Positions 26,727-36,063 are shown, counted from the stretch's first letter. The stretch: 64,000 bases of DNA from UBA961 sp041191145 (GCA_041191145.1 JBEEPK010000003.1:23009-87008), one strand, 5' to 3'. Notes: generated from the letters alone by a model not told the origin. Program-made: numbers and translations.

Positions 26727-27160
26727 AAGCCATTGTTCAAAGAGTTCATTCATCATCGGTAAGCATCGATGATACTATTCATGCCTCGATTCATCGGGGC
26801 ATGAATGTTCTTATTGGATATTGTCAAGGTGATGACACTAGCAAAAATGAATGGCTCATTGATAAATTGTTAGGACTCCGCATTTTTCCTGATGAACATG
26901 GTAAGATGAATCTATCTTTAATGGATATATCCGGCGAATTGCTCATCATACCAAATTTCACATTATGTGCTCAAAATGACAGAGGTTTGAGACCGAGTTT
27001 TGTTCATGCTGAAGATCCTGCAAATGCAAAAGTTCTCTTTGAACATTTCAATTCAAGCTTGAACGATCGATATCCTTTTGCCAAATCAGGAGTATTTGGT
27101 GCAGATATGAAAGTTCATATAGAGAATGATGGTCCGGTAACCTTGATATTAGAAAGATGA
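26723..27160 (+). CDS. dtd: D-aminoacyl-tRNA deacylase
   Basis: The protein is 145 aa, the standard Dtd length. The N-terminus MKAIVQRVHSSSVSID and the C-terminal NDGPVTLILE (the Gly-cisPro motif) are intact. The other active-site motif, normally SQFTL, reads PNFTL here. It removes D-amino acids (and glycine) from mischarged tRNA. It is coupled to the upstream HCDH gene through ATGA and precedes murB by 3 bases. The Pro-Asn variant is unusual but the fold signature is otherwise full. Confidence 0.92.
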   Translation: MKAIVQRVHSSSVSIDDTIHASIHRGMNVLIGYCQGDDTSKNEWLIDKLLGLRIFPDEHGKMNLSLMDISGELLIIPNFTLCAQNDRGLRPSFVHAEDPANAKVLFEHFNSSLNDRYPFAKSGVFGADMKVHIENDGPVTLILER

Positions 27161-27163
27161 TAT

Positions 27164-28174
27164 ATGAACATACTGTACAATCATGATCTCACACAGTTCA
27201 CGGGTTTCAAGACTCCTGTGAATGTTAAAAAGTATGTACTCATTGAACATGAGAATGATTTTGATGTACTTTCTTCAGTACAATTAGTAAATCCTTTGAT
27301 CATAGGTGGTGGAACGAATTACTTATTTGTCAATCCTGAAGTTGATGAAGCCATTAGTTATATAGGTACAAGCATCACACTGCTTGAAGATTCAGACAAA
27401 TCCTCCACAGTTAGAGTTGAAGCCGGTAAGAATTGGCATGAATTTGTCATGGAAATGCTCGATAATGGATTATATGGACTTGAAAATCTTGTACTTATAC
27501 CGGGAAATGTTGGAGCAGCTCCTGTACAAAATATTGGTGCTTATGGAAGGGAAGTAGCAGAAGCAATTATTGCCGTACATTGTTTTGATTTAGATTCCGG
27601 AAAGAGAATCACGCTTACAAATGAAGAGTGTAAGTTTCAATACAGACATAGTATCTTTAAAAATCTGGAATTGAAACAATGTTTGATTACTCATGTAGAT
27701 TTCCGCTTACACAAGATTGAATCTCCAATGGCAAAGTATCCGGATGTTGAGGAGTATCTACGTGAACATGAAATTGGATCTCCGAATTCAAAGGATATTG
27801 CAAATGCAATAATTCAGATTAGAAATAAAAAGCTTCCAAATCCAAAAATCATCGGAAATGCGGGCAGTTTTTTTAAAAATCCAATCATACCGAATTCTAC
27901 ATACATAAAGTTAAAGCAAAAGTACTTTGATTTGCCCTCATATCAAATAAATGAACATGAAGTTAAACTTCCTGCTGGTTGGTTGATTGATAAAGCGGGT
28001 TGGAAAGGTTTTAGATGTAATGGAGCAGGCGTACATGATAGACAGGCACTTGTTCTTATCAATGCAGACAATGCATTTGGACATGACGTTTATGAATTAT
28101 CAACAAAGATTCAGAATTCAGTCAAAGAATTATATGGTATTGATCTTGAACCTGAAGTGAATATCATAAGATGA
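27164..28174 (+). CDS. murB: UDP-N-acetylenolpyruvoylglucosamine reductase
   Basis: The protein is 336 aa, the longer type I (E. coli-like) MurB. FAD-binding segments PLIIGGGTNYLFVN and LENLVLIPGNVGAAPVQNIGAYG, the catalytic FQYRHSIFK segment, GNAGSFFKNPII (active-site serine), AGWLIDKAGWKGFRCNGAGVHDRQALVL and the C-terminal glutamate block EPEVNIIR are present. It makes UDP-MurNAc for peptidoglycan with NADPH. It does not sit in a mur/dcw cluster here; its neighbours are dtd and aspartate kinase. Confidence 0.95.
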   Translation: MNILYNHDLTQFTGFKTPVNVKKYVLIEHENDFDVLSSVQLVNPLIIGGGTNYLFVNPEVDEAISYIGTSITLLEDSDKSSTVRVEAGKNWHEFVMEMLDNGLYGLENLVLIPGNVGAAPVQNIGAYGREVAEAIIAVHCFDLDSGKRITLTNEECKFQYRHSIFKNLELKQCLITHVDFRLHKIESPMAKYPDVEEYLREHEIGSPNSKDIANAIIQIRNKKLPNPKIIGNAGSFFKNPIIPNSTYIKLKQKYFDLPSYQINEHEVKLPAGWLIDKAGWKGFRCNGAGVHDRQALVLINADNAFGHDVYELSTKIQNSVKELYGIDLEPEVNIIR

Positions 28175-28181
28175 GTTTACT

Positions 28182-29366
28182 ATGAAAGTCATGAAATTTG
28201 GAGGTTCAGTTCTTCATCATGAAGCCGGTTTTCAGGCGATGGTAGATATTGTAAAAAGACAAGATGACAAACATGTGATTGTTATTTCTGCTTTTTCCGA
28301 TATCACAAGAAAATTACATTCTATGATGAATTCCGCACTTCATCAATCATATGATACATCAATGATCGAATTACATTCAATTATTCAGTATCATCAAATG
28401 CTCTCAGATGTATTGTTGCCTAATAAGTCAATATTTCTGAAGCTACTCGAAAAAACATCAATGCTACTTCAAAGACTTGTGAAGGGAATTTCTTTAACAA
28501 AAGAAATTAGTCCTCGCATTAGTGATATGATTCTTGCTCAAGGCGAAATACTAGCAACTTGTTTTGTCAAAGAATTATTATCATCACATGAAGTTAATAT
28601 TGGAATGATTGATTCCGGTGATATAATCATTACCAATGAACTACATGGATCTGCCAAACCGATAGAGGCATTGGTTTCGCATCATGTTCATACAACACTT
28701 GTACCTGCTTTTGATCACCATGATTTTATAATCATAGCAGGTTTCTACGGTAAGAATTCACATGGAGATCTTACAACCATGGGGTATGAAAGTTCAAATC
28801 TGACCGCTGCATTATTGGGTAGTACATTAAAGGCGGATGAAATTACGATTTGGACAGATGTCTGTGGAATTCGATCATCAGATCCGAAGCATATTGTCAA
28901 TACAATCGCCATCCCAAGATTATCATATTTGCAAGCCCAAGAATTGGCAGATAATGGTTTGAAATTACTTCATCATTGGATGTTAGATCTTCCACTAAAA
29001 CATTCCATTCCTGTATCAATAGCAAATGCTTTTGATGATGAGGGAGAACAAACTAGAATCTCCAATGAGTATGATGAAGTAGTTCCAACAATCATCATCA
29101 GACATTCACAGGACATGAAAAATTTTGCTCATTTATATTCGGATGATGATAATTCAATAGTACATATTTCAATTTTTACCCAAAATGATGATATCATTCA
29201 AAAGATATATGCATTGGCATCAGAATTATCATTGAATGAAAGAATTATCGTAAACACATTTGCAACAAGAAATATGCATCATATAATCTTGCATGATCAT
29301 ATTGCTCAATATTTCATGAACGCTTTACATACATTGATCGAGAACGAAAATGAAACATCATCATGA
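28182..29366 (+). CDS. Aspartate kinase
   Basis: The protein is 394 aa. The amino-acid kinase motif VMKFGGSVL is at the N-terminus, with ISPRISDMILAQGEILA, IIAGFYGKN, LTTMGYESSNLTAALLG and the ATP-site segment ITIWTDVCGIRSSDPKHI. The normal LGRGGSDY motif is MGYESSNL here, resembling a divergent subgroup. Residues about 300-394 look like a degenerate ACT region rather than two clear ACT domains, so allosteric control by lysine or threonine is uncertain. It phosphorylates aspartate for lysine, threonine and methionine synthesis. Confidence 0.8.
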   Translation: MKVMKFGGSVLHHEAGFQAMVDIVKRQDDKHVIVISAFSDITRKLHSMMNSALHQSYDTSMIELHSIIQYHQMLSDVLLPNKSIFLKLLEKTSMLLQRLVKGISLTKEISPRISDMILAQGEILATCFVKELLSSHEVNIGMIDSGDIIITNELHGSAKPIEALVSHHVHTTLVPAFDHHDFIIIAGFYGKNSHGDLTTMGYESSNLTAALLGSTLKADEITIWTDVCGIRSSDPKHIVNTIAIPRLSYLQAQELADNGLKLLHHWMLDLPLKHSIPVSIANAFDDEGEQTRISNEYDEVVPTIIIRHSQDMKNFAHLYSDDDNSIVHISIFTQNDDIIQKIYALASELSLNERIIVNTFATRNMHHIILHDHIAQYFMNALHTLIENENETSS

Positions 29367-29589
29367 ATCCCCGGATAGATCCACTATGCCTGTACAAGGC
29401 AATTCTTACATAGTTTCTAGAGAAGGGAAAGAATTATTCTCAGCTTTTATTACTGAGTACAAACCGGCATCATGTTGGGCAAATATAGAAGTCATAGATG
29501 CAAAGCCTGGATATGAGGAATATTATCCTCAACAAGCATCCATGAAATTAAAGGTCGCTCTTTATGATTTTACAATAAGTGAAAAGTAA
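29350..29589 (+). CDS. Small protein, unknown
   Basis: The protein is 79 aa with no recognised family. It overlaps the 3' end of the aspartate kinase gene by 17 bases in another frame. The start could instead be ATG 29386 (MPVQGNSY), which begins where beta-strand-like sequence starts. It has strands rich in aromatic and charged residues and the motif YEEYYPQQASMKLKVALYD. It ends just before the convergent tmk gene. Real status is moderately supported by position and codon use. Confidence 0.5.
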   Translation: MKHHHESPDRSTMPVQGNSYIVSREGKELFSAFITEYKPASCWANIEVIDAKPGYEEYYPQQASMKLKVALYDFTISEK

Positions 29590-29596
29590 TTACATA

Positions 29597-30217
29597 TCAC
29601 AAATAGCTGTTTACAATTGATTCTACTTGTTGGCGGATATCATTCATGGCGTCATTTGCATTGATGATAAATATGTTCCTATCCGACTTCTTCGCAATTT
29701 CGAGATATCCTTCTTTTGTTCTTTCGAAAAATGCATCACCCGATCTTTCCATTCTATCAGGTTTAGTTTGATTATCATTTGATCTAAATCCTGCTCTTTT
29801 TGCCGCATCATCAACTGATAAATCAAAAATAAAAGTGATATCAGGTATAAGTCCCGCTGTTGCAAAATCATTTATGGATTCAATGGACTCAATGGATAGT
29901 CCTCTGCCATATCCCTGATATGCTACAGATGAATCAATATATCTATCACAGATCACAATTTTTCCTGCTTCCAATGCAGGTCTGATGACACTACTCACTA
30001 ATTGAGCTCTTGCCGCAGTGAAGAGAAGTAATTCGCATCGCGGATCTACTTGTTCTCTAGAATCCAACAATAATTGTCTGATCTGTTCAGAAAGAATATT
30101 TCCACCGGGTTCACGAAGCGTTGTCACGACATGATTTCGTCTTTCAAGCATTTCCTTCAATAATTGAATCTGCGTTGATTTACCACTGCCATCAATTCCT
30201 TCAAATGTGATGAACAT
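29597..30217 (-). CDS. tmk: Thymidylate kinase
   Basis: The protein is 206 aa. The P-loop FITFEGIDGSGKSTQIQLLKEML lies at the N-terminus, followed by LREPGGNILSEQIRQLLL, LLFTAARAQL, VICDRYIDSSVAYQGYGRGL and DITFIFDLSVDDAAKRAGFR. It converts dTMP to dTDP. Its start overlaps the stop of rsmI (TAATG), so the two are probably translationally coupled. Confidence 0.95.
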   Translation of the reverse strand: MFITFEGIDGSGKSTQIQLLKEMLERRNHVVTTLREPGGNILSEQIRQLLLDSREQVDPRCELLLFTAARAQLVSSVIRPALEAGKIVICDRYIDSSVAYQGYGRGLSIESIESINDFATAGLIPDITFIFDLSVDDAAKRAGFRSNDNQTKPDRMERSGDAFFERTKEGYLEIAKKSDRNIFIINANDAMNDIRQQVESIVNSYL

Positions 30218-30921
30218 TATATGCTCTCCTTATCTATCACAATCACAAATTCACCTTTTGCATTCTGTTCTGTCAACAATTGCAGTATCTCAGTAGGATT
30301 TCCTCTGAACGATTGTTCAAATTTCTTGGTCAATTCTCTCACCACATAAAATTGTCTTGCATTTAATGATTGTGATGATTCAAATGAATTGAACAAATCC
30401 AATATCCGATATGGACTCTCGTAAAGAATTACGACATTCTTTCTATCATGTAAAGAATTGATAAAGGAATCTCTTCCTTTCTTATGAGGGGGAAAACCAA
30501 GAAAACACCAATCATCAGTTGAAAAACCACTTTGCACAAGTGCCGGTATTAATGCTGTTGCACCCGGCAAGACATGATAAGGAACTTCCATTGTGATAGC
30601 CGTTTGAATGAGAATCATACCTGGATCTGAAATACCGGGAGTTCCTGCATCTGAGACATAACAAACTCTCTTACCTTTTTTGACTTCATTACAAAGAAAT
30701 TCACTTATGGATTTTTCATTATGCTCGCGACAAGAATGAAGTTTTCGTGGGATAATGGAGTATTGCTTTAATAATTGTCCCGTTACTCTAGTGTCTTCAC
30801 AAGCAATGATTTCAGATACTGATAATAATCTCAATGCACGAAGGGTCATGTCCTCCAAGTTTCCAATAGGAGTTGGTATGAAATATAATGCGGGATCATA
30901 TTGTCTTTCTTCATGTTTCAC
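30217..30921 (-). CDS. rsmI: 16S rRNA 2'-O-ribose C1402 methyltransferase
   Basis: The protein is 234 aa. It is a tetrapyrrole-methylase-fold SAM enzyme with FIPTPIGNLEDMTLRALRLL, IACEDTRVTGQLLKQY, SCREHNEKS, VCYVSDAGTPGISDPG, LPGATALIPALVQSGF and LGFPPHKKGR. It methylates C1402 in 16S rRNA, with RsmH as partner. It overlaps the tadA 3' end by 11 bases. The C-terminal HTH-like tail (DUF4115-like) of longer RsmI proteins is absent, so it is about 50 aa shorter than E. coli RsmI. Confidence 0.93.
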   Translation of the reverse strand: MKHEERQYDPALYFIPTPIGNLEDMTLRALRLLSVSEIIACEDTRVTGQLLKQYSIIPRKLHSCREHNEKSISEFLCNEVKKGKRVCYVSDAGTPGISDPGMILIQTAITMEVPYHVLPGATALIPALVQSGFSTDDWCFLGFPPHKKGRDSFINSLHDRKNVVILYESPYRILDLFNSFESSQSLNARQFYVVRELTKKFEQSFRGNPTEILQLLTEQNAKGEFVIVIDKESI

Positions 30922-31417
30922 TATTGTTTCCTAATTCTTTTGTCTTCATTATCCTTCCTTTTCTCAAATCGCTAAAAAAAGTAGACAATAGTTCCGAAGA
31001 TTCTTTAGCCATGATTCCTTGATGAACTTCACATTGATGATTCAATCGTTTATCATTCAGTAGTTCATATAATGAATGAACAGCGCCTGCTTTTGGATCA
31101 TTTGAGGCAAAATAGATAACTGGAATCCGCGAGAGAATAATAGCTCCTGCACACATAGCACATGGTTCCAGTGTAACATATAAAGTACAGTCTAACAATC
31201 TTCTTGTATTCAGTTTTTTAGATGCTGATTCAATCACCAATAATTCAGCATGTCCTATCGGATTTTGAAGATGTTCTGTTTGATTATATGAACATGCTAT
31301 GACTTCATCATTCTTCACTATAACTGCACCAATTGGAACTTCACCTAGCGAATATGCAATCTTTGCTTGATCTATAGCAAGATTCATGAATTCTAAATGC
31401 CTAGATTCTTGAGTCAT
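30911..31417 (-). CDS. tadA: tRNA-specific adenosine deaminase
   Basis: The protein is 168 aa, a cytidine-deaminase-fold enzyme. It has the zinc motif GHAELLVI (His and catalytic Glu) and PCAMCAGAIILSRI (two Cys ligands), plus FMNLAIDQAKIAYSLGEVPIGAVIV at the N-terminus. It converts adenosine 34 to inosine in tRNA-Arg(ACG). Its start overlaps the stop of truA (about 1 base) and its end overlaps rsmI. tadA is part of the truA-tadA-rsmI-tmk minus-strand run. Confidence 0.92.
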   Translation of the reverse strand: MTQESRHLEFMNLAIDQAKIAYSLGEVPIGAVIVKNDEVIACSYNQTEHLQNPIGHAELLVIESASKKLNTRRLLDCTLYVTLEPCAMCAGAIILSRIPVIYFASNDPKAGAVHSLYELLNDKRLNHQCEVHQGIMAKESSELLSTFFSDLRKGRIMKTKELGNNSET

Positions 31418-32211
31418 TAGAAACGGATTCCAAATTTATCAGGATATATCACTTTTTCCAAAACTAGTCCTTGTGGTTCAGCAACAGGAGCTCTCTTTAT
31501 CTGTGAATACCTCTGAGGTACATTCAATAAATGCATGATTTCTTCTCTTTTCATTGAACCTCGAGCATATTCCAACATTGCTCCAACCAATGAACGAACC
31601 ATGGCATATACGAATCTATTGGCGCCTATATGCAAGATGTAATCTCCTGTATCTGTGCATTTCCATTCACATAATGCAACATTACATACATAAGAAATAG
31701 TAGAAGGATTATGCTTTGAAAAAGAAGTGAAATCATGTTCGCCTATAAACATATCTCCGGAACTAAGCAGTTTTTTCTCATCCAATGGATATGGATAATA
31801 GGTAGAGAAATATCTATTGAAAACATGCTCAATGCTAGTAATTGTATAGGAATATTCTCGATACTCAGCATCTCGAGTACAATGGAAATCACAAAGTGGT
31901 ATGCAATGGCCAATTATGCGAATATCTTTTGGCAGTCTACTATTTATTGCACGAATGATCTTATCATCCGGAACAGAGAAAATCTCATTGGTTGATTTGA
32001 AATGTGCTATCTGACCGCGAGCATGAACTCCGGCATCAGTTCTACCGGAACCCAGCACATGAATCTCATGGCCTGTTAATTTCTTGAGTGCATCTTCAAT
32101 TGCCTGTTGCACACTGTTACCATTGTTTTGTCTTTGCCATCCCGAATAATTCGTTCCATCATATTCGACTTTCAAGACATGAATGATGCGATTGGACATG
32201 ATGCAATTCAC
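31417..32211 (-). CDS. truA: tRNA pseudouridine synthase A
   Basis: The protein is 264 aa, with VEYDGTNYSGWQRQ near the N-terminus and the catalytic aspartate in LGSGRTDAGVHARGQIAHF. The second half has the CTRDAEYREYSY and FTSFSKHNP blocks and HIGANRFVYAMVRSLVGAMLEYARG. It modifies uridines 38-40 of the anticodon arm. The start is near 32211; an internal ATG at 32199 (MSNRIIHV) is an alternative that avoids overlap with the stop region of mtaB (4 bases). Confidence 0.93.
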   Translation of the reverse strand: MNCIMSNRIIHVLKVEYDGTNYSGWQRQNNGNSVQQAIEDALKKLTGHEIHVLGSGRTDAGVHARGQIAHFKSTNEIFSVPDDKIIRAINSRLPKDIRIIGHCIPLCDFHCTRDAEYREYSYTITSIEHVFNRYFSTYYPYPLDEKKLLSSGDMFIGEHDFTSFSKHNPSTISYVCNVALCEWKCTDTGDYILHIGANRFVYAMVRSLVGAMLEYARGSMKREEIMHLLNVPQRYSQIKRAPVAEPQGLVLEKVIYPDKFGIRF

Positions 32212-33545
32212 ATGACAGAAAGAGGGAAATATCTTTGATTGACTGTAGGGATGTCAAGCAAAGAACTATTAACTAGGCCATTCTTATCATCTATAGAAAG
32301 CAATTTTATGCGATAAGGTTGAAGGTCAATATGCTGATCGGCTGAGAACTGACATCGAATATAATTATCAGTCCATCCTTTCCAAAGGCCAGTTTCCGGA
32401 TCATAAGATTCGGGTATGACGATATACTCTTTGCCGATCTCTGAAGCATAAAACTCCAGTCTTTTGTGTTCAGAGAGAGTTCTCAATCTAGCATTACGTA
32501 ATTTTCGAATTCTCATTGGAACTGCATCAGGATAATCAGCGGCTGGAGTATTATCTCTTTCCGAATAAGTGAAAACATGTAAATATGAAAAGGGAAGTGA
32601 TTCAATAAATGTAAATGTTTCCTCAAATTCAGCATCTGTTTCACCAGGAAAACCAACGATGACATCAGCACCTATACAAGCATGGGGAAGCAATTGTTTG
32701 TAGGCAAGCAAAGTATCTCGATATGCAGATGCTTTATATCTTCTTTTCATTCTTCTCAATACCGATGGCGATCCACTTTGAAGAGGTATATGAAGATGCG
32801 GTACGATCTTCTTTGAACTTGTGATGAGTTGAATAATATGATCTGATACAAGATTTGGTTCTATGGAGCCGATTCTAAAGCGAGATTTGGTTTCTAAAGC
32901 TTCTATCATTTTCAAAACATCGTAAAATGTATGTTCATCATGATGATAATCACCGAGATTGATTCCGGAGAGAATGATTTCATGATAACCTTGTTCTTCC
33001 AATCGTTTGATTCTATCTGGAATATCTTTCAAGTCAATGCTTCTGCTTTTTCCTCTTGCCATTGGAATTGTGCAAAAGCTGCAACTATAATCACAGCCAT
33101 CCTGTATTTTCAAAAATGCTCTGGTTCTAGCATCCTCATCTGCTGACTGTGAAAAAGCAAACTCAGCATTATCAATTGATTGAACAAATAGCTCTGGAGT
33201 CTCCCTTTTTGAATAATCTGTGATCAATTGATCTATTTTTAATTTATCAGCTGTTCCAATGACTGCATCAACTCCGGGTATTGTCGATATTTCTTCGGAT
33301 TTCAATTGTGCATAGCAACCTGTAACTCCAATGAATGCATTCGGAGATTTTTGCTGTATTTTGCGAATGATTTTACGGCATTCCGTATCGGCATTCTCTG
33401 TCACCGTACAAGTATTTATAATCACTGCATCGGTAAGATCGCCGAAAGGAACGATTTCATGACCCAATTTTTCATATTGATCTCTTAGTTGAGAAGTTTC
33501 TGAATAATTGAGTTTACAACCTAATGTATGAAATGATATTTTCAT
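32208..33545 (-). CDS. mtaB: tRNA ms2t6A methylthiotransferase
   Basis: The protein is 445 aa, a radical-SAM methylthiotransferase. The N-terminal UPF0004 domain has the three cluster cysteines in TLGCKLN, INTCTVT and VTGCYAQL. The radical-SAM motif IQDGCDYSCSFCTIPMARG is near residue 145 (Cys-x3-Cys-x2-Cys). The GCKLN and GCYAQ variants point to MtaB (t6A37) rather than MiaB or RimO. A C-terminal TRAM-like region follows. A TATTTTTG box lies just upstream of the start. Confidence 0.9.
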   Translation of the reverse strand: MKISFHTLGCKLNYSETSQLRDQYEKLGHEIVPFGDLTDAVIINTCTVTENADTECRKIIRKIQQKSPNAFIGVTGCYAQLKSEEISTIPGVDAVIGTADKLKIDQLITDYSKRETPELFVQSIDNAEFAFSQSADEDARTRAFLKIQDGCDYSCSFCTIPMARGKSRSIDLKDIPDRIKRLEEQGYHEIILSGINLGDYHHDEHTFYDVLKMIEALETKSRFRIGSIEPNLVSDHIIQLITSSKKIVPHLHIPLQSGSPSVLRRMKRRYKASAYRDTLLAYKQLLPHACIGADVIVGFPGETDAEFEETFTFIESLPFSYLHVFTYSERDNTPAADYPDAVPMRIRKLRNARLRTLSEHKRLEFYASEIGKEYIVIPESYDPETGLWKGWTDNYIRCQFSADQHIDLQPYRIKLLSIDDKNGLVNSSLLDIPTVNQRYFPLSVM

Positions 33546-33568
33546 AGTATATCTACATAATTACGACG

Positions 33569-33576
33569 CAAAAATA
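33569..33576 (-). promoter_or_regulatory. TAnnTTTG -7 box for mtaB-truA-tadA-rsmI-tmk run
   Basis: The minus strand reads TATTTTTG, an exact match to the Bacteroidota -7 consensus, giving a predicted leader of about 17 bases before the mtaB ATG (33545). The -33 element is not clear. Confidence 0.45.
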
Positions 33577-33597
33577 CTCAATTATGGAGTCCATTCC

Positions 33598-34008
33598 ATG
33601 AAGAAGGATATCATCGGAAAAGAATATTCCTTGACATTTACAGTACAATCTGATATGACTGCCACATTGGACGGAACAGAGATACATCCTGTCTGCTCAA
33701 CCGTAACTATGGTGTATTATGCCGAATTGGCAGCAAGAAAAGTCATAGAACCATTGTTTGATACCGGCGATCAAGCCATAGGAGGCGGAATCAACCTTAA
33801 ACATACTGGAATGGCTGCTCTTGGAGAAGTAGTAGAGGTCAATGCAAGGATAGTCTCTTTCGATGGTAGAGTATTGATATGTGAGATAGAATCCACCGTC
33901 AATCATGGTGCAATCATCCTCTGCAAAGGAACACAAACGCAATTGGTATTACAACAGGAAATCATCAATGAATTGATTGACAAGGCATATACAAGACTTC
34001 TTTTATAA
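33598..34008 (+). CDS. FlK-like hotdog thioesterase
   Basis: The protein is 136 aa, a single hotdog domain. HPVCSTVTMVYYAELAAR places the conserved Thr and Glu, and GGGINLKHTGMAALGEVVEVNARIV carries the conserved histidine of the fluoroacetyl-CoA thioesterase (FlK)-like group; the ending is ILCKGTQTQLVL. It probably hydrolyses a short acyl-CoA; fluoroacetate specificity should not be assumed. The GGAG in the ribosome binding site is 10 bases before the ATG. The gene is divergent from mtaB and overlaps the convergent CoA-transferase gene by 6 bases. Confidence 0.8.
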   Translation: MKKDIIGKEYSLTFTVQSDMTATLDGTEIHPVCSTVTMVYYAELAARKVIEPLFDTGDQAIGGGINLKHTGMAALGEVVEVNARIVSFDGRVLICEIESTVNHGAIILCKGTQTQLVLQQEIINELIDKAYTRLLL

Positions 34009-35262
34009 TTTCTTCTCATCTCTTTCTAATTGCTCTCTATGATCAGGATGTGCTATATCAATGAGGGCCTTACATCTTTGCTTTATGTTTTTCCCAAACA
34101 TATCAGCTATTCCATATTCAGTGACAATATAATGTGCATGAGCTCTTGTTGTAACAACACCCGCTCCGGGTTGTAACATGCCTACTATTTTACTTTCACC
34201 GGAAGCGGTGACAGAAGGAAGAGCAATGATGGGTTTCCCTCCATCTGAAAGCGATGCACCTCTCATAAAATCCATTTGACCTCCAACACCCGAATAAATG
34301 GATGTACCGATGGAATCAGCACAGATTTGTCCTGTCAAATCTATTTCAATCGCACTATTGATGGCTGTAACTTTTGGATTTCTACGAATGACATTTGTAT
34401 CATTGATATATGCGATATCAAGGAAAACAATTGCGGGATTATCATCTACAAAATCATACAGTTTCTTTGAGCCCATTACAAATCCAGTCACAATCTTCCC
34501 TGGATGTACTCTTTTCATAGATCCATCGATCACACCTTTTTCAATAAGTGGGATTAAGCCATCAGAAAACATTTCTGTATGAATTCCCAGATGTTTATGA
34601 TTGGACAATGAACTTAGAACAGCATCAGGAATTGCTCCTATACCCATTTGGAGTGTTGCTCCATCTTCAATGAGAGTAGCTACATGATTTCCAATGGCGG
34701 TATGAACTTCTGATAAAATTGGGCCATGATATTCAGGCAAATCTTGATTATGTATCACGCCATAATCTATATTGTCAATATGAATAAAACCATCCCCATG
34801 TGTTCTTGGCATATGCTCATTGATTTGAGCTATTATTGTTGTAGAGTGTTCTAATACTGCTTTGGCAATATCAACTGAAATTCCCAAAGAGCAAAATCCA
34901 TGTGCATCAGGTGGTGAAACCTGGATCAATGCACAATCAACAGGCATTAAACCACGACGAAAAAGCATCGGAACTTCACTCAGAAATATCGGCATATATT
35001 CAGCTCTTCCAGCATTCACGGCTTCTCGTATGTTTGACCCCACAAAAAAAGCATTCACTTTGAATGATTGCTCCATACCTGGCTCTGAATATGGTGCCGG
35101 TCCTTCCGTATGGAGTTGAATAATCTCAACATTTCGCAATGAATCTGAATAATGCATCATTGCTTCGATCAATGACTGGGGAGCCGCAGCCACGCTATGA
35201 ATGAAAACTCGGGAATTTGATGTTAAAAGCGATAAAGCTTCTAAAGCCGTGGTCAAGACCAT
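34003..35262 (-). CDS. Acetyl-CoA hydrolase/CoA-transferase family protein
   Basis: The protein is 419 aa in the acetyl-CoA hydrolase/4-hydroxybutyrate CoA-transferase family. Motifs include VSPPDAHGFCSLGISVD, the central segment ATLQMGIGAIPDAVL, GIHTEMFSDGLIPLIEKGVI (containing a conserved glutamate), GQICADSIGTSIYSGVGGQMDFMRGA and VTEYGIADMFGKNIKQR near the C-terminus. It moves CoA between acids, using acetyl-CoA or a similar donor. No partner enzymes are adjacent. The ATG 35262 is followed by a plausible start TTALEALSLL; the N-terminus looks slightly short relative to some homologues. Confidence 0.85.
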   Translation of the reverse strand: MVLTTALEALSLLTSNSRVFIHSVAAAPQSLIEAMMHYSDSLRNVEIIQLHTEGPAPYSEPGMEQSFKVNAFFVGSNIREAVNAGRAEYMPIFLSEVPMLFRRGLMPVDCALIQVSPPDAHGFCSLGISVDIAKAVLEHSTTIIAQINEHMPRTHGDGFIHIDNIDYGVIHNQDLPEYHGPILSEVHTAIGNHVATLIEDGATLQMGIGAIPDAVLSSLSNHKHLGIHTEMFSDGLIPLIEKGVIDGSMKRVHPGKIVTGFVMGSKKLYDFVDDNPAIVFLDIAYINDTNVIRRNPKVTAINSAIEIDLTGQICADSIGTSIYSGVGGQMDFMRGASLSDGGKPIIALPSVTASGESKIVGMLQPGAGVVTTRAHAHYIVTEYGIADMFGKNIKQRCKALIDIAHPDHREQLERDEKKL

Positions 35263-35379
35263 AATTCTATCCTATTATGCCAAGTAGTTGTGGTCAATTA
35301 TGTAATTTTAAGCCAAGAATACTCGAAATGAGTGTCACTTAATTTACTGAATATCGATATTAACTTTCTTGAGAAATGT

Positions 35380-36063
35380 ATGATTAAAGCAGTGATATTC
35401 GATTTGGACAATACACTTGTAGATTTCATGGCAATGAAACATCAGGCAATTGATGCGGCAATCAATGCAATGATTGATGCAGGATTGAATTTGACCATGA
35501 ATCAGTTGCAAGGACATATCAAGACAATATATGATGCACAAGGAATTGAGTATCAAAGAGTGTTCGATGAATTGCTCACTCAACAATTGGGATATCTAGA
35601 TTATCGCATCTTATCAGCCGGCATCATTGCGTATAGAAGAGCAAGAGAGGCAGCTTTGAAGCCATATCCCCATGTGACTGCAACTTTGATGTCGCTTGTA
35701 AAGTCAAATATAAAACTTGGTGTTGTATCAGATGCACCTGCTAGAGAAGCTTGGCTCAGACTGTGTCACATCAATTATCATCATACTTTTGATGCAGTGG
35801 TTACATATGATGATACCGGTGAAAGAAAGCCAAGTCCTGTACCATTTCAAACAGCTTTGAAAAAGCTAGACATTGCTCCTGAACATGCAATCATGGTTGG
35901 TGATTGGGTTGAAAGAGACATGGTCGGTGCAAAGAATGTTGGCATGCATACAGCTTTTGCTCAATATGGTGATTCATTTGGCAATCAAGATGTAAAAGCT
36001 GATTATATACTTGAAGATATCTCTCAACTACTCCAGATAGTCCAATCACATAATGCTTCTTAA
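35380..36063 (+). CDS. HAD superfamily IA hydrolase
   Basis: The protein is about 227 aa from ATG 35380. Motif I is VIFDLDNTLVDF, a cap of about 80 helical residues follows, motif II is LGVVSDAP, motif III is GERKPSP and motif IV is AIMVGDWVERDMVGA. The closest general type is the YjjG / phosphoglycolate-phosphatase-like group; the substrate is not predictable. An upstream in-frame ATG at 35332 gives unconserved residues. It is followed after 9 bases by the penicillin-acylase gene. Confidence 0.82.
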   Translation: MIKAVIFDLDNTLVDFMAMKHQAIDAAINAMIDAGLNLTMNQLQGHIKTIYDAQGIEYQRVFDELLTQQLGYLDYRILSAGIIAYRRAREAALKPYPHVTATLMSLVKSNIKLGVVSDAPAREAWLRLCHINYHHTFDAVVTYDDTGERKPSPVPFQTALKKLDIAPEHAIMVGDWVERDMVGAKNVGMHTAFAQYGDSFGNQDVKADYILEDISQLLQIVQSHNAS

